Assembly: GCF_014898055.3 (NCBI RefSeq)
Contig: NW_023605083.1
Coordinates: forward strand, 95,257,483-95,321,482
Direction of reading: 5' to 3'
Length of the DNA stretch: 64,000 nt
Origin: Talpa occidentalis
Taxonomy: Eukaryota; Chordata; Mammalia; Eulipotyphla; Talpidae
In this document: positions 22,346 to 33,345 of the stretch, in pieces
How the letters are laid out: each line of letters starts with the position of its first letter
Position numbering within the stretch: the first letter of the stretch is position 1
The notes under the pieces: generated by a model
Database searches by the model: none
Seen by the model: the letters and a program-made list of their open reading frames with translations, nothing else
Told to the model about the DNA's origin: nothing
Position numbers and translations under genes: made by a program

Positions 22346-23754
22346 AGGAAGAGCCATAAAGGTTACAATGTAAAGAAGGAAAGAGCAGCTTCCCAGGCTG
22401 AACTAGCATCTTCCTTGCCTTCCCTCAGCCCAGGTGCACTGTCAGCGCCAGGCTCTTCTTCTTATGAACATCACTGTTATTACTGTGCTAATCACAGTGT
22501 ACATAACTCCTTCCTCTGTACTAATCATCCGCCACACCTGGGAGGCTGATCTTGGTTGAGGAGACAAGGAATCCTGAGTAGACAGACAGTTTGGCCTGAG
22601 TTCAGAGACAAGTTCGCCAAATGATCAAGGGAGCAGGGAGGATTGTTGCTGGCGAAGAGATGAAAGGCTCTCCGTTTTTATAGCTCTGCTGAGCAGGGAC
22701 TGGGGGTGGGGGAACTTGAAAACAGACCCAAAACATATGAAAATCATGAGCAATAACAAGGGAGGGGGAGCCGAGCACAGCTTGGTCCACGTTGGTAATC
22801 GGATGCTGCGCTGAACGGAAACACGGAGCATGAACATCAAGGGGTCTCCCGTGGGCGCAGCCCATTCAGGTTCAGAGCAGAATCGCAGGGGAGGGGAAAG
22901 CCCCACCACTCAGTAAGTAGAACATGATGTTGCCTCGTACCGGGAAACCCTCTGGCTTCGCGGAGCAACGTGAGCCTTCAATGGCACATTCCTCAAGGTG
23001 AGGAGAGGCCCTTCGGGTTGGAAGCCCAGACGCAAGCTGCGTCCATCAATCACGCACCGGGCACTGCTGTGGAGCTTGCTGTGGCTTGGGCAGCTTCGGA
23101 GAGCTGCCCTCTCTGTGCTCTCGCCAAGGGGGCCTCTCCTAATTTATTTATCTTTCTCACACCCACTCTTTCAGAAGGATTTCCTGAGAGGTGCCTGTCG
23201 CCCCTTTTGGTGCTAAGTGCAGCTAAACAAGAATTGATGGTTGCCCTGGAGGAGTTTACACAAAATTCATGAGGTCAAAAAGATGACCTCTCTTAGGTGT
23301 CTCTGGCAATGCTGTGGCACCTCCTGAAAAACTTAGGGCCCCAGAGGCGTGAGATGAAACAGGGTAGCTACAGCAAAGGCACGAGGGTCTGTCCAACAAG
23401 GCAAATCAAGCTGAATAAATTGAAGTATCCCTCCTGTTTGGGCTTAGTACCCATACTACTTAGCGCCACCACAAGGAGGAGAAGCTGACAAGCTTGGGAG
23501 GTTTGGAGCAAGAGAAACATTCAGAACCTCTCCAGAAGGTAATTCTGCTGACACTGGATGGAAGAGCAAGGAACAAGAAGCAAGGATGCTGTCTTCATTC
23601 AGTGTATGTTCCAAGATCTCCCTCTGTATTGTGTAGGATGTGCTTCTGGGGAGAGAGACGTGAGGAGGAATTGGACCCTGACAGCCAGGGGCTCATGGCC
23701 TAAGGAGAGATGTGTGGATGAGGTGATGGTGCTTCTGTGACATGGGAGCTCTTA
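22346..23754. other. GC-richer unassigned stretch
   Basis: Short open frames on both strands, none with a recognisable domain. A 14-bp interrupted palindrome is at 23271-23290. Confidence 0.35.
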
Positions 23755-24012
23755 TGGGGATGTGAGGACAGAGACAGAGGGAGGTTGTGTGAGGACAGAG
23801 ACAGAGACTGCATGTCAGGGAGCTCCAAAGGTTGACGGTCACCCCCAGAAACCAGGAGGCAAGGGAGAGGTCTGCTCAGAGTCTGAGAGTGAGCACGGCC
23901 TTTCTGTCCCCTCCATTAGAGCTTCTGGCTTCCAGAACTGCAAGAATAAATTTCTGGAGCTTTCAAGCAGCCTGTGGCATTTTGTTACAGCAGTGCTAGG
24001 AGACTCAGTATG
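23755..24012 (+). mobile_element. MaLR (MLT1-like) LTR fragment
   Basis: The 3' end order matches MaLR LTRs: gatgtgaggacagagacaga, cttctggcttccagaactgc, aagaataaatttctgga, gcctgtggcattttgttaca, gcagtgctaggagactcagt. It contains a short tandem duplication of tgtgaggacagagacagag. The 5' limit is uncertain and may extend to about 23670. Confidence 0.65.
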
Positions 24013-24408
24013 AGGATTCAGCTGATGGCCACCTGCGAGTGGTAGGAAGGAGGGACTCCATCATGCTCCACTTGTCAGGCACCTTCCAGGCACGGTGGGA
24101 CCCACAGACTAGGAGTGAGCAGGTGGCGTGGAGCCACATTGTCATACCCCAGCCTGCTGAGGCTGAGGAGATGGTGACAGGGACACCCTGACCTGGACTT
24201 TCTCCTAATGAAGTGGGTCGCATGATTTCTAAGATTAGAAAAGGAGGAAGGATGTCAGATGTTAAAAAAGAATTCAGAAGTAAACTAGTTCAAGCTCATC
24301 TTCTGCATGAACCCCTCTGCAGGCTCTGGAGTAGAGGCTCAAGCAGCCCAAGTGGCAGAAGCTCTGTTCTTGAGTGGTAACTTTGTCCAGCATGTTGTGC
24401 CACATTTA
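24013..24408. other. No feature recognised
   Basis: Unassigned sequence between a MaLR LTR and copy 3 of the LTR-like family. Confidence 0.35.
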
Positions 24409-24412
24409 TTCC

Positions 24413-25005
24413 TGCAACAGGGTGGTCCCCAGGAAAGGGGGAGGTTCCAGGTTCCCTGCCCCACCCAAGGGAGGATGGAGCTGAGCAGGAAGAGGAGAAG
24501 CTGCAGAAGAGACTGAGGAAAGAAGCAGGATGGAGCCAGGAGACCTGGAGGAGGCACATGGAGCCTAGAGACACGTGAAGAAGCTGCGCTTGTCTTTTGG
24601 TCGTGGACTGGGTGACACAGATGTGGGTGAGACCCGTGGGGAGGTGACCATGGCAGCTTTTATCTTGATGTTGATTTTGCTCTTTTCCTTCCGGGCTTGT
24701 CCAGTTGTTTGTGACCCTTTTCTGTGGGTCCCCACTGGAAGATGTTTTAGACTTGTGGTAGACTTTGGGGCCTTGTTCTGGGCCGATCCCATATGGATGG
24801 ACTTTTACCCACGAGGGGACGGGTAACTTTGGGTGCTTCATTTAGAAACTAGACTCTTTGCCTTACCTGTATTGTTTCCTAGTTTTATTAAAGTTCCTTC
24901 CCATTAAAGTCTCCTATGTTTTGTGTTGATGCGGCGGATGGCAGAACCCATTTAGAATAGGCAGGTTTGCGGGGCTTGGGCTGCCCCTCTCCCTGTCCTA
25001 TAACA
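24413..25005. mobile_element. LTR-like element, copy 3, with 4-bp target duplication
   Basis: 593 bp with TG...CA ends (tgcaacagggtggtcc ... gtcctataaca), flanked by TTCC at 24409-24412 and 25006-25009. This combination fits a solo LTR of an endogenous retrovirus. It aligns end to end with copy 2. No internal retroviral genes adjoin it, and no primer-binding site follows either end. Confidence 0.75.
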
Positions 25006-25009
25006 TTCC

Positions 25010-26205
25010 TATTAAGCTAAAACCACCTCCTTGTAGCCCTCATCCACTGAGCTCTTTCCACCTTCTGAGAAGACACTGGGAAAATGCACATAATGGTTTG
25101 CAAATACTCAGACAGTCACCACATGTCACCCTTGGAGTACAAATGCTTCCAGGTTTTCTGTGAGAACATGAATGCCACACTTTTCCTTCAGTCTGCCAGC
25201 TTCTTCCTTCTAGAAACACTCAGATCCTGATGGATAACGTTCTTATCCAAAAAGACTAGTTATTCTGCTCTGCGCAGGAGATGTGTGATGCTCAGTCCAT
25301 TCCTGGGAATTACCTTCTAAAAAGAACTAGACCAGTGGAAACCTCCCTTGGGGGAAGTGTATTAGATACATTTTTCAAGGGGTCGCTGCAGAAAGGAAAT
25401 GTAGAGTTTTCGTGGGTGCCTATCTCCCAGGGAGGACAGCTGTTTGATAATGAAGTAGGCTGCCCCTTAGAAGTGGTGCAGTTTCTCCCAGACTCCAAAT
25501 CCCCTCTTTACAGGACTCCGTGACCCTCAGAGTGTCGACCTTAAACTCGCTCACTAGTGCCCATGTTTGTGGGCACAGAAAAGTAGTGGGAGGAAGAGAG
25601 ATTTGGGGCAGCTAAGTTCTGGGCCTCTTGGCATGGTGTCTTAGACATCTCTTTCAGGTCTGAGAGGACAGGAACTCCTAAGACTCACCTACCTAGAGGT
25701 GATCAGCTCAGCCCTAGGTGTTTGCCTTTGCTGATTGTTGTGTCTTCAAAAAAGGGGTTGTTCTTTTACCATTATAGGAGGGAAAGCCAAAGGTCAAGAT
25801 TCCAGTGTGGGGTGGAAGGAGAGGAAATGTCAGCTTCCTTTCTCATGTTGAAAGGATTTTCTCCCATGCTCCAGAAGAACTCACCAGGGGATCTTATCTT
25901 CTGGCTCACAAGCATCATTTGAATCAGGAGTGTGGCTGACCTTTCCTCCTGTGTGTCCGTGTCCTGGGCCCAAGGACCAATATGGTGGGTAGAGTAGAAA
26001 GAGGCTCAGTTACAAGACTCCGGGTCCTATCATAGGTCATTAACATCCATCAGTAGTGAAAGTTACTTCAAGACTCTTAGACATTAGGTGGGACTAAGTC
26101 AGATGTGCAATTAACCAGTTAGAAATGCAGAGCTTATGAAGGAGATGCTCATCAACAGAGCTGATGCTTTGGGGCCTACTATTCAAAGTTTCCTGATTTG
26201 AAGTG
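25010..26205. other. No feature recognised
   Basis: Unassigned sequence with short open frames; no repeat or exon that I can name. Confidence 0.35.
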
Positions 26206-26209
26206 CCCT

Positions 26210-26480
26210 GGGCTGTTTCACTCATTCATTCATGCATTCATTGACTCTGTCAACGAATTTCTATAATGATCCACTATGAGCCAGAAATTTCAAAACTGGA
26301 GAAATGTACTGAACAAGATGATTTAAATCTCTACATCCCTGGAACTTTTAGTCTGGTGGGGGAGACAGAAAATAAACAAGATGAATCTATTATTTGTATT
26401 CAACAGTGATTAAGGGTTAATGAGAGAAATAAAAGCACAAAGGCAGAGGGAGAAACTGGCAGAAGGAGAAGGGATTTATT
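26210..26480 (+). mobile_element. Ancient dispersed repeat (L2/MIR-era)
   Basis: tttcactcattcattcatgc, cactatgagccagaaatttc, atccctggaacttttagtct, and ggtgggggagacagaaaata then acaagatgaat. This order is common in very old mammalian repeats; I am not sure which family. Confidence 0.5.
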
Positions 26481-26639
26481 AACCTTTTAGATTAAATGGC
26501 CTGGAAGATCACATTGAGAAGGTACATTTTAAGAAGAAATAAGGAAACGGAGTGGGTTCTCAGGGTGTGAGGTGGGGCCAGGCAATGGGCTGAGGCCTTA
26601 AAGGGCACACCGGGAAAGCTGACCCCAATATCTATGCCA

Positions 26640-27070
26640 AAATAATTTGAGAAAACAAAAGAGCAACTTAGGAAAGAAACAGGAAGAGGGCAATAAACAT
26701 CTAACAGTAAATGAGTAAGAGTAAGACAAATATTTTTTTTTTTAAATCATGGAACTGATTCTTGAAAATTCAGCAACTGAGACCTTAAAAACTAATAAAA
26801 TGGACAAACTCTTAATCAAACCCAAGGAAATAAGTTTTGCAACAAAATTAAGAGAAAGCATCTAGTCCAGACACAAAGGAGTCTGAAAATATTTTTGTAA
26901 GCTAAACTCTACTAAATTCTATATTAATCATTTTTAAGACTGCATAAAATGAACAGTTTCTATGAAAATACAAATTATTGAAATTCACTAACCAAGCAAA
27001 AAAGCTAAAGAAGAAATTGAAAATACTGTCAAAAAATCCCCCCAAAACTTCTCCAAATACAGATGAGGCC
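26640..27070 (+). mobile_element. Old L1/HAL1-like ORF2 relic
   Basis: An A-rich plus strand with tcatggaactgattcttgaa, aactaataaaatggacaaac, and tcttaatcaaacccaaggaa resembles decayed ORF2. No frame survives. Confidence 0.5.
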
Positions 27071-27410
27071 AAGAAGATGTATAGGTGGTATCATTGATAG
27101 TATTATGGTTCAATTAAGAGTATGCCCATGCTTTGATTATAGTATATACAAAAACATCATGAACAACAATCAAAAATTGAAATGAATATAAATATTTTCA
27201 TCATACAAGAGAAAACATAGTTCCTCTATATAATAAATGAAATTTCAATTAATTAACAAGTTCACTTTTAAATATAACTTATTATTGATAAATAAGCAAA
27301 GAACATAAATATAAATGGCAATATTTTATATGAACATATTCAAATTCATTAATTATGAAATAAAAACAATGAACTATTGTGTTATATTTCTCCATTAGAA
27401 TTTTTAATGG

Positions 27411-27446
27411 ATCACTTCTCAGCCTTTTGACTAAGATCAAGTGTAG
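27411..27446 (+). pseudogene. U2 snRNA 5'-end retropseudogene, 36 nt
   Basis: atcacttctcagccttttga followed by ctaagatcaagtgtag matches the first ~36 nt of U2 snRNA with three G-to-A differences, two of them at CpG sites. It stops inside the branch-point recognition region. The 16-bp sequence tagaatttttaatgga flanks it at 27396-27411 and 27444-27459, sharing A at the left junction and TAG at the right. There is no A tail. Flanking duplications show L1-type insertion rather than chance similarity. It is too short to function in splicing. Confidence 0.9.
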
Positions 27447-27459
27447 AATTTTTAATGGA

Positions 27460-29985
27460 AATAACCGGAATTTGTGGGTATACCAAACACTGATGGGTAT
27501 ACCAAACACTTTAATCTTTCCAGAATGCAGTTAGTATCCAGAAGCCCTACAATTTTAATTTTCCCTTGACCCAGCAAATTTTCTTCCAGAAATGCATTGT
27601 AAGGAATGACAATGGCTTGGTATAAAGATTTAAACCCAGGGATGTATGTTATATAAGGATGCATTGTTTATGGTAGAAAACCATCTATATATACCTAATT
27701 CTTATATCTACAGCACATATTTATATATATAATTGTTATATGCATATAGGTAGATACATATACTTGCATGTATAAAATATGCCTCTATCTCTATATATTA
27801 TAGGGATTATGATATAATCTTATTCTCAGCAAAAAAAATAAAAAATAAAAACCTGTTTAGGAATCATTTCTATGATGAAAAACAGTAACTTACAAACTAG
27901 CAAATTTAATATGATTTCAATTTCTAGTTTTTGAAAGAAAAATATAAAGAATGTGTGAGAGAGAATAGAAATAAAATAAAAAGAAACTCCTAGATATTTA
28001 GATAATTTTTTAGTTATATTTTTCCATGTGGTAAGATTTGGGCAATTTTACATTTTTTTTCTTTTTGCTTTTGTTTCTTCAAAAATTTTCCCCAGGAAAA
28101 AAACATTTGATTACTTTTGTAATTGAAAAAAAATAAGTTTTTTTTTAATGTATGGGCTAGTGTATGTTATAGGAAATAGCTGATTTTCAGCACCTAAAAT
28201 TAAGGGTTTTTCAGTGTAATATTCTGTACAGCCAAGTAAAGGAAATTTTCTTCTACTCATGGAGATTAGCAATAGGCAAGAAACTCCTTCAGATTCCATT
28301 TGATTTGGATTCCATTTCTTTATTCTGTCACCTCCCCCGTGTTGTTTTATGAGATCTGGGAACTATTTAAAAGTGCCAAATAAAATGCAGGTTTTTCAGA
28401 TGTCTTATTCTCCTGGATTATTTGTAGTGTTCTGGTTAAACTAAAATCCAACCTACTATCAGAGAGTTCAATTAATAAGATTATTTTAACCCAGTTATAC
28501 CAAGAGTGGCAGTAAAACTAAATAAATATAGGATTTCTCCAAAGCTACAGAGAAAGGGTGAGCTCAAAGAGTTGCCTTGGTAATTAACACTCAAAAATAT
28601 CCCTACAGCTGATACTCAGAGGCATAGGTGTTAATGTCTATTGTAAACTCGCTTTCTCTCGTATGCAGCAAAAATAGAAGAAGCCGGAAAAATTATAATA
28701 GTGTTAGAAAGTTAGAGCCAAGAGAAAAAGATATTATGATCATTTAAATCCCCTCAAAAAGGATGGCCTAAATATTACTGTTTTCAAATATTCAAAGAAG
28801 TATGAAAAAGAGAAAATGGGATTTTTAAGATATTAACGTAGAAGAATACTTCCTGGCAGTTTAAGATTTATGGAATACCAGGGTAGGCTACTGATATGTG
28901 TAGCAGTGTTTCTTTTGAGAATTTGAAGTGTAAGACATAAAGTATGTGTTCAAGGTCATGATTGATGGTGGAAAAGAATAAATAAGGAGCTGTCAACTGA
29001 ATGGTCCCCACTACCCATCTGTGCTAGCCAGTGCCCACCTGATGCTTCCTTGATGAGTTCATTCTTGTTGAGCGAGTGGGATTTTTCTGTGGGTAAACAG
29101 GTGTACACATGGGGGTTTTGAAGAGCCAGGAGACCACAAAAATGTTGAAGCATTTTGCAAATATCTTGGGATTAGCAAAAAGTCTTCAACTATTTTTCAA
29201 GTGTTTTCAGATTTGCTAAAATCCAACTGTGGTTTGCCCCTGAGAACTTTTTCCTCTAAATGTTTTATGCTTGTTTATTTTAAGAAAAACATAGGTTTGG
29301 TGTTTCTGGGTCCATTTACACTGAGCTCATTAGAAGGGGTTGTAAGCCTGTTCATTGTCCAAGATGTCTTGTGGGATTCAAAGGAAGTTGCCTCTCAACT
29401 GAGAGGTTCCATTTGCTCGGATTGAAACAGAAGCCAAATGGCAAAAAACCTTTGGTTCAGCTCTCTCTTCACAGCACAAGAAATCTGAGCAGGGTCTGAA
29501 TTCAACAATCCACAATGGTTCTCAAGCTGCGTCTGTGTTTGAGTATCAATGTTTCCCTCTCATTGTCTGTGCTGAAACCAATCGGTTAGTCTGTACATGG
29601 AAGACTGTGTTAGAATCAGCACTGATGTCAGATAAATAGTCTTGCAGGATGAAGCTTTGCTAGGAAATATGCAGAAGTCAAAAGTTCCAAACATCAGCTT
29701 GGATAAGCCCTCATTTGCTGGCGTTATGATCTCATTTTTATCCAATGCTAAATTTAATTGCCTAAATGTTTAACTCTGAAAAACTGTGAGTCTTTCAATA
29801 TTTATGCCTCTTTTCCTGCTGTGTCCTGACTGTGCTGTTTAGAAACTTTATAAAATGGATATAATATATGGTTCATGCTACCTTAGCCTGAGCGTATAGG
29901 TGTAAAATCATTAACATATAATTAACTACAAATTGCATGGTATGAATTTCAAGAGTGACAGGGATTTTGTGGGGAGAGAAAGTTC
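27460..29985. other. AT-rich unassigned stretch
   Basis: No exon recognised. AT-rich (TATA and poly-A stretches at 27680-27850 and 28030-28150). Part of it probably derives from old L1, but I cannot assign blocks. Confidence 0.35.
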
Positions 29986-30017
29986 TGGTTAAAAATGTGG
30001 TAAAACAGGTGATGAAG

Positions 30018-30259
30018 GGCCTCCCTGGTTGAGCACTGGGCTGCAAATCTGTCCACAGCCTCTGCAGCACCGGTTCGATCCCTGCCAGGTGAGGGTCCCA
30101 CATGGCGCGCAGAACTCTCCTGTCGCCCGCTGCTCCCCTGAGCAGTGTACTTTGTCAGTCTGCCTGCTCTGCTCTCCCCTCTGGCTCTGGTGAATTTTCT
30201 CACCCTCCCACGCTTCTGACTGTACACAGTGCTTGTATAAATAAATAAATAAATACAAA
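30018..30259 (+). mobile_element. tRNA-derived T+ SINE, subfamily A, with A-box deletion
   Basis: Head gggcctccctggttgagcac lacks about 14 bp of the A-box region (compare gtggcgcagcggttgagcgc in other copies). The B box ccggttcgatccctgcc is good. About 25 bp are also missing after the B box. Body and taaataaataaataaatac tail follow. Perfect 16-bp target duplication aaaacaggtgatgaag at 30002-30017 and 30260-30275. Confidence 0.95.
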
Positions 30260-30275
30260 AAAACAGGTGATGAAG

Positions 30276-32815
30276 ATGGTCTTAAATAGAATGTATACAA
30301 GGAAGGTATATAGAGAGAAAGAGAATATATAAGTAGAAGAGCATTCATTATAGACTTGTGGTGGAATGTGGCAAGACCTACGGTCAGATGAAGCCTATAC
30401 AGAAAACTAGAGCACTGTTGTTGGTTTTGAAGCAAAAGCATGGAAAAAGCGGCAGTCAAAACACAAACTTTGTTGAAGCTAAGTTAAGATTAGGGAGCCA
30501 ATGTGTGTAGCTGTTGGAATGATATGGTTCATGTGTACATGAAAGGGCTTGTTGTAAATAATCCCTTGTGCTGTTTTTTACTGACTTATGTATCAGGACA
30601 ATAATAGTCAGATATTGCCAGTTTCTTATGGTTCAAGATAACAGCGAAAAGTCTAGTGATGTTAGACTTCAGGTGTGACTTGATCCAGAAGCTCAGTGAT
30701 GTCACCTAGATCCCAGTTTCCATTTCTTTCTCTTTCCTCTCTGCTTTTACCATGCCAGTGTCCCTCAAAGGCTGGTTGAGCAGTGCATTGCATTTCCTGT
30801 GGAAAAAAAAAAAATTCTTCCCAGAAGCCCCTAACAAAAATCTCCTCTCAGTTGCTTGGTTTAAAATGAAATGCTCAATGCTGAACCAAATACAGAGGCC
30901 AGGGAAATAGAATGAAGAAATTATATGAAAGTAACCAGGGCCTGCCTTTGAGCTGAGGATGGGATCAATCTTATCTGAAGTCATATGGCTTTAAAATTTG
31001 AGGTTCCAATAGCACAGAAAGATGAGGCAACGGATGTGGGAAGGCAATCAACAATATCAGGTACAATACACTTAATTTCTGTGCTGTCTTCTCCTGCTAC
31101 ATTGTTGCTCCCTGAGACCCAGGAGCAGGAAGGAGAGAGGGCCATGAGACCCTGAGTCCTCTGCCCAACACAGCAGCCAGTTAGTCTTAGGAAGCAAAAG
31201 GGATATAAGGGCATATAAATGTAGGCCCTTATAGGCCCTTATGTGCCTTATATGCCCTTCTGGTGGAGGAGGCTTGGACACAATGGACCCAGAAATGTCA
31301 GAGGCGTGCACACACTTGGAGTGGCTTCTCACTGACTTGGTTATTAAGATCACCAGAAAATCCTGATAATCAGATCATCATTGAAATGGAACAAATAGAA
31401 CTACCCAGAGCAGTACAGATCTTATGACAAAGTAGAATAAGATTCTCTCTGTTGTTACCAGTACTCATTTTGGTGCTTCCTGAAACTTCCACGATAGTCC
31501 TGACAGCCATGACAGATTATCCTTCAAGCCCAGCCCAGTGTTGCCAGACTCCTTCTTCAGGCTGGACCCCAAACCCCAGAGTTCATGCTGTCAAGAGGAG
31601 TCCACGCAGTGGGTTCCTCTTGCCTTAATTCATTACGTGATACTTCATCTAATTGAAACGCATTTCCCATGTTCTTACCCACCACACAGCCTCCCGGGCT
31701 TTTCCTGTCGTATCCCCATTGGCACGACAGGGCATTTGCTGGAGAACATTGTGCCATCTGCTCATTTAAAGATTTCATGGTGCCTGTTTGTCTGGGTCAT
31801 TTACTTGGGAGGCAAAAGAGTTAAACAAGACCAGTGCCCGTAGCCGTCCCTGGGGAGCATCCCTATTTTTCCACCCAACTGGGCATCAAAGCCAATCTTC
31901 GGTGACTTATAACTGTCCTCTCCCTGGTGCTGTATTCAGATCCTTTCCATGCCTTGGCACCTGGAAGTGTTACAAATGCTGCTTTTGTTTTTAGGTGCCA
32001 CAGTCACAGGGTAGCCGATATAAAACAAGACAGGTGTTTGCATCATAAAACAAATAATGGCCTCAGGGGAACTTGGTGGCCTCCCTCTTTTTTCTGCCTT
32101 CTTCACATGCCTGTGCCCTACCAGGCACCCAGCACTCCACCAGGAGGACATCTGGCTGAACAATACCAAAGCGAGTTGTCAGCTGGACACTGATTTCATG
32201 ATGACTCAAGAATTCAGCAATAAATCATAAAAAATCAACTTTAACCACCCTTTGCAAATGCATTCCTGCCTGCGAGCAGTTTGAATTGTTTTCGTGAGTG
32301 TGTAGATCCCAAGGCAGGCTTTTCCTGCAAATGCCCCCAGAGCAATTAAGACTAAATAGGGTTGACAGATGCTGGTGATATGCAAGCCAGCCAGGGAAAC
32401 ACTAATCTAACCAGATGTGTGGGCGGAATGAGAGCAATCTTAGCATCTGTAGGATTGAATAGATTAAGATCTAAAAGTAGGTGGGGGTGGTCAGGAAGTG
32501 GGAGGTGGCAGGATGCTGAGTTCTGAGGTTCCAGCTTAATCTCTGGGCATTTGCCAGCGTCAAGGAAGAGTGGAAGAGCACACCACTGTGCCTGGAAAAC
32601 CAGTCATCTCAATGTCATCCCAAACGCTGTCATCATAGAGAAGGTGGCGCTTCACCCAGGGCGAGCACACCAGCATTTCTTATGTGGCCTTCAGCTCACA
32701 TATTGTGATCTGGGATACAGCTGACCTGAATACATTCATGTGTTCACTTATTCTTAAAATTGACGGGAATACTAATCAGGAATGTATACTCATCCTTCTG
32801 AGTTAACAAACAAAT
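30276..32815. other. No gene recognised; contains hairpin at 31207-31259
   Basis: Unassigned. Several short open frames on both strands, none with a domain I recognise. The stretch 32560-32720 looks less repeat-like, but I could not match it. Confidence 0.35.
31207..31259. repeat. 12-bp perfect inverted repeat
   Basis: aagggcatataa (31207-31218) and ttatatgccctt (31248-31259), separated by 29 bases that contain two copies of taggccctta. Confidence 0.9.
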
Positions 32816-32819
32816 GCAA

Positions 32820-33345
32820 AAATAAGAAAAAATCTACCTCTTTTCACCTTGTATTTTAATAGTGTTATTCAATGCCACAAAGGAAATGGTGTAAATTAAC
32901 ACCATCTCTGGAAGACAACTTGGCAATAGATAACAAGAGCTTTAAAAATACACCTTTTGGCCTAGCGATTTCAATCTCAGACACTATCTATGAAAGTAAT
33001 CAAAGGTGCTGATCACAGTAACATAAGACTAGGAACAGGAAAACATTTAAATTCCCTCACAGGGGAGGATTATTCGATATTAGATAGCCATTCATATGTT
33101 AGAATATTAGGTAGTCAATATATACTGATATTGTGTGGCCTTTCAAATGCTCATGAAGTGATGATCATTGAATAAATAACTGAATGTACACAAAGCAAAC
33201 ACAAATTATGAAGTGCAGCATGTACATATGCTTGCATGTACGCTTTTCAATGCAAATGGACTTGTTTCTTGGAGCATTTCTTCATTTCTCTGAATTTTCT
33301 GAAATAATTGCAATTTTGAAAGTTACCTTTCCTTTTTTTCTTTCA
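32820..33345 (+). mobile_element. Old L1 3' fragment
   Basis: Order: ctggaagacaacttggcaat, aaaatacaccttttggccta, gattattcgatattagatag followed by ccattcatatg, acaaattatgaagtgcagca, and a ctgaattttctgaaata end, as in L1M 3' regions. Confidence 0.65.
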
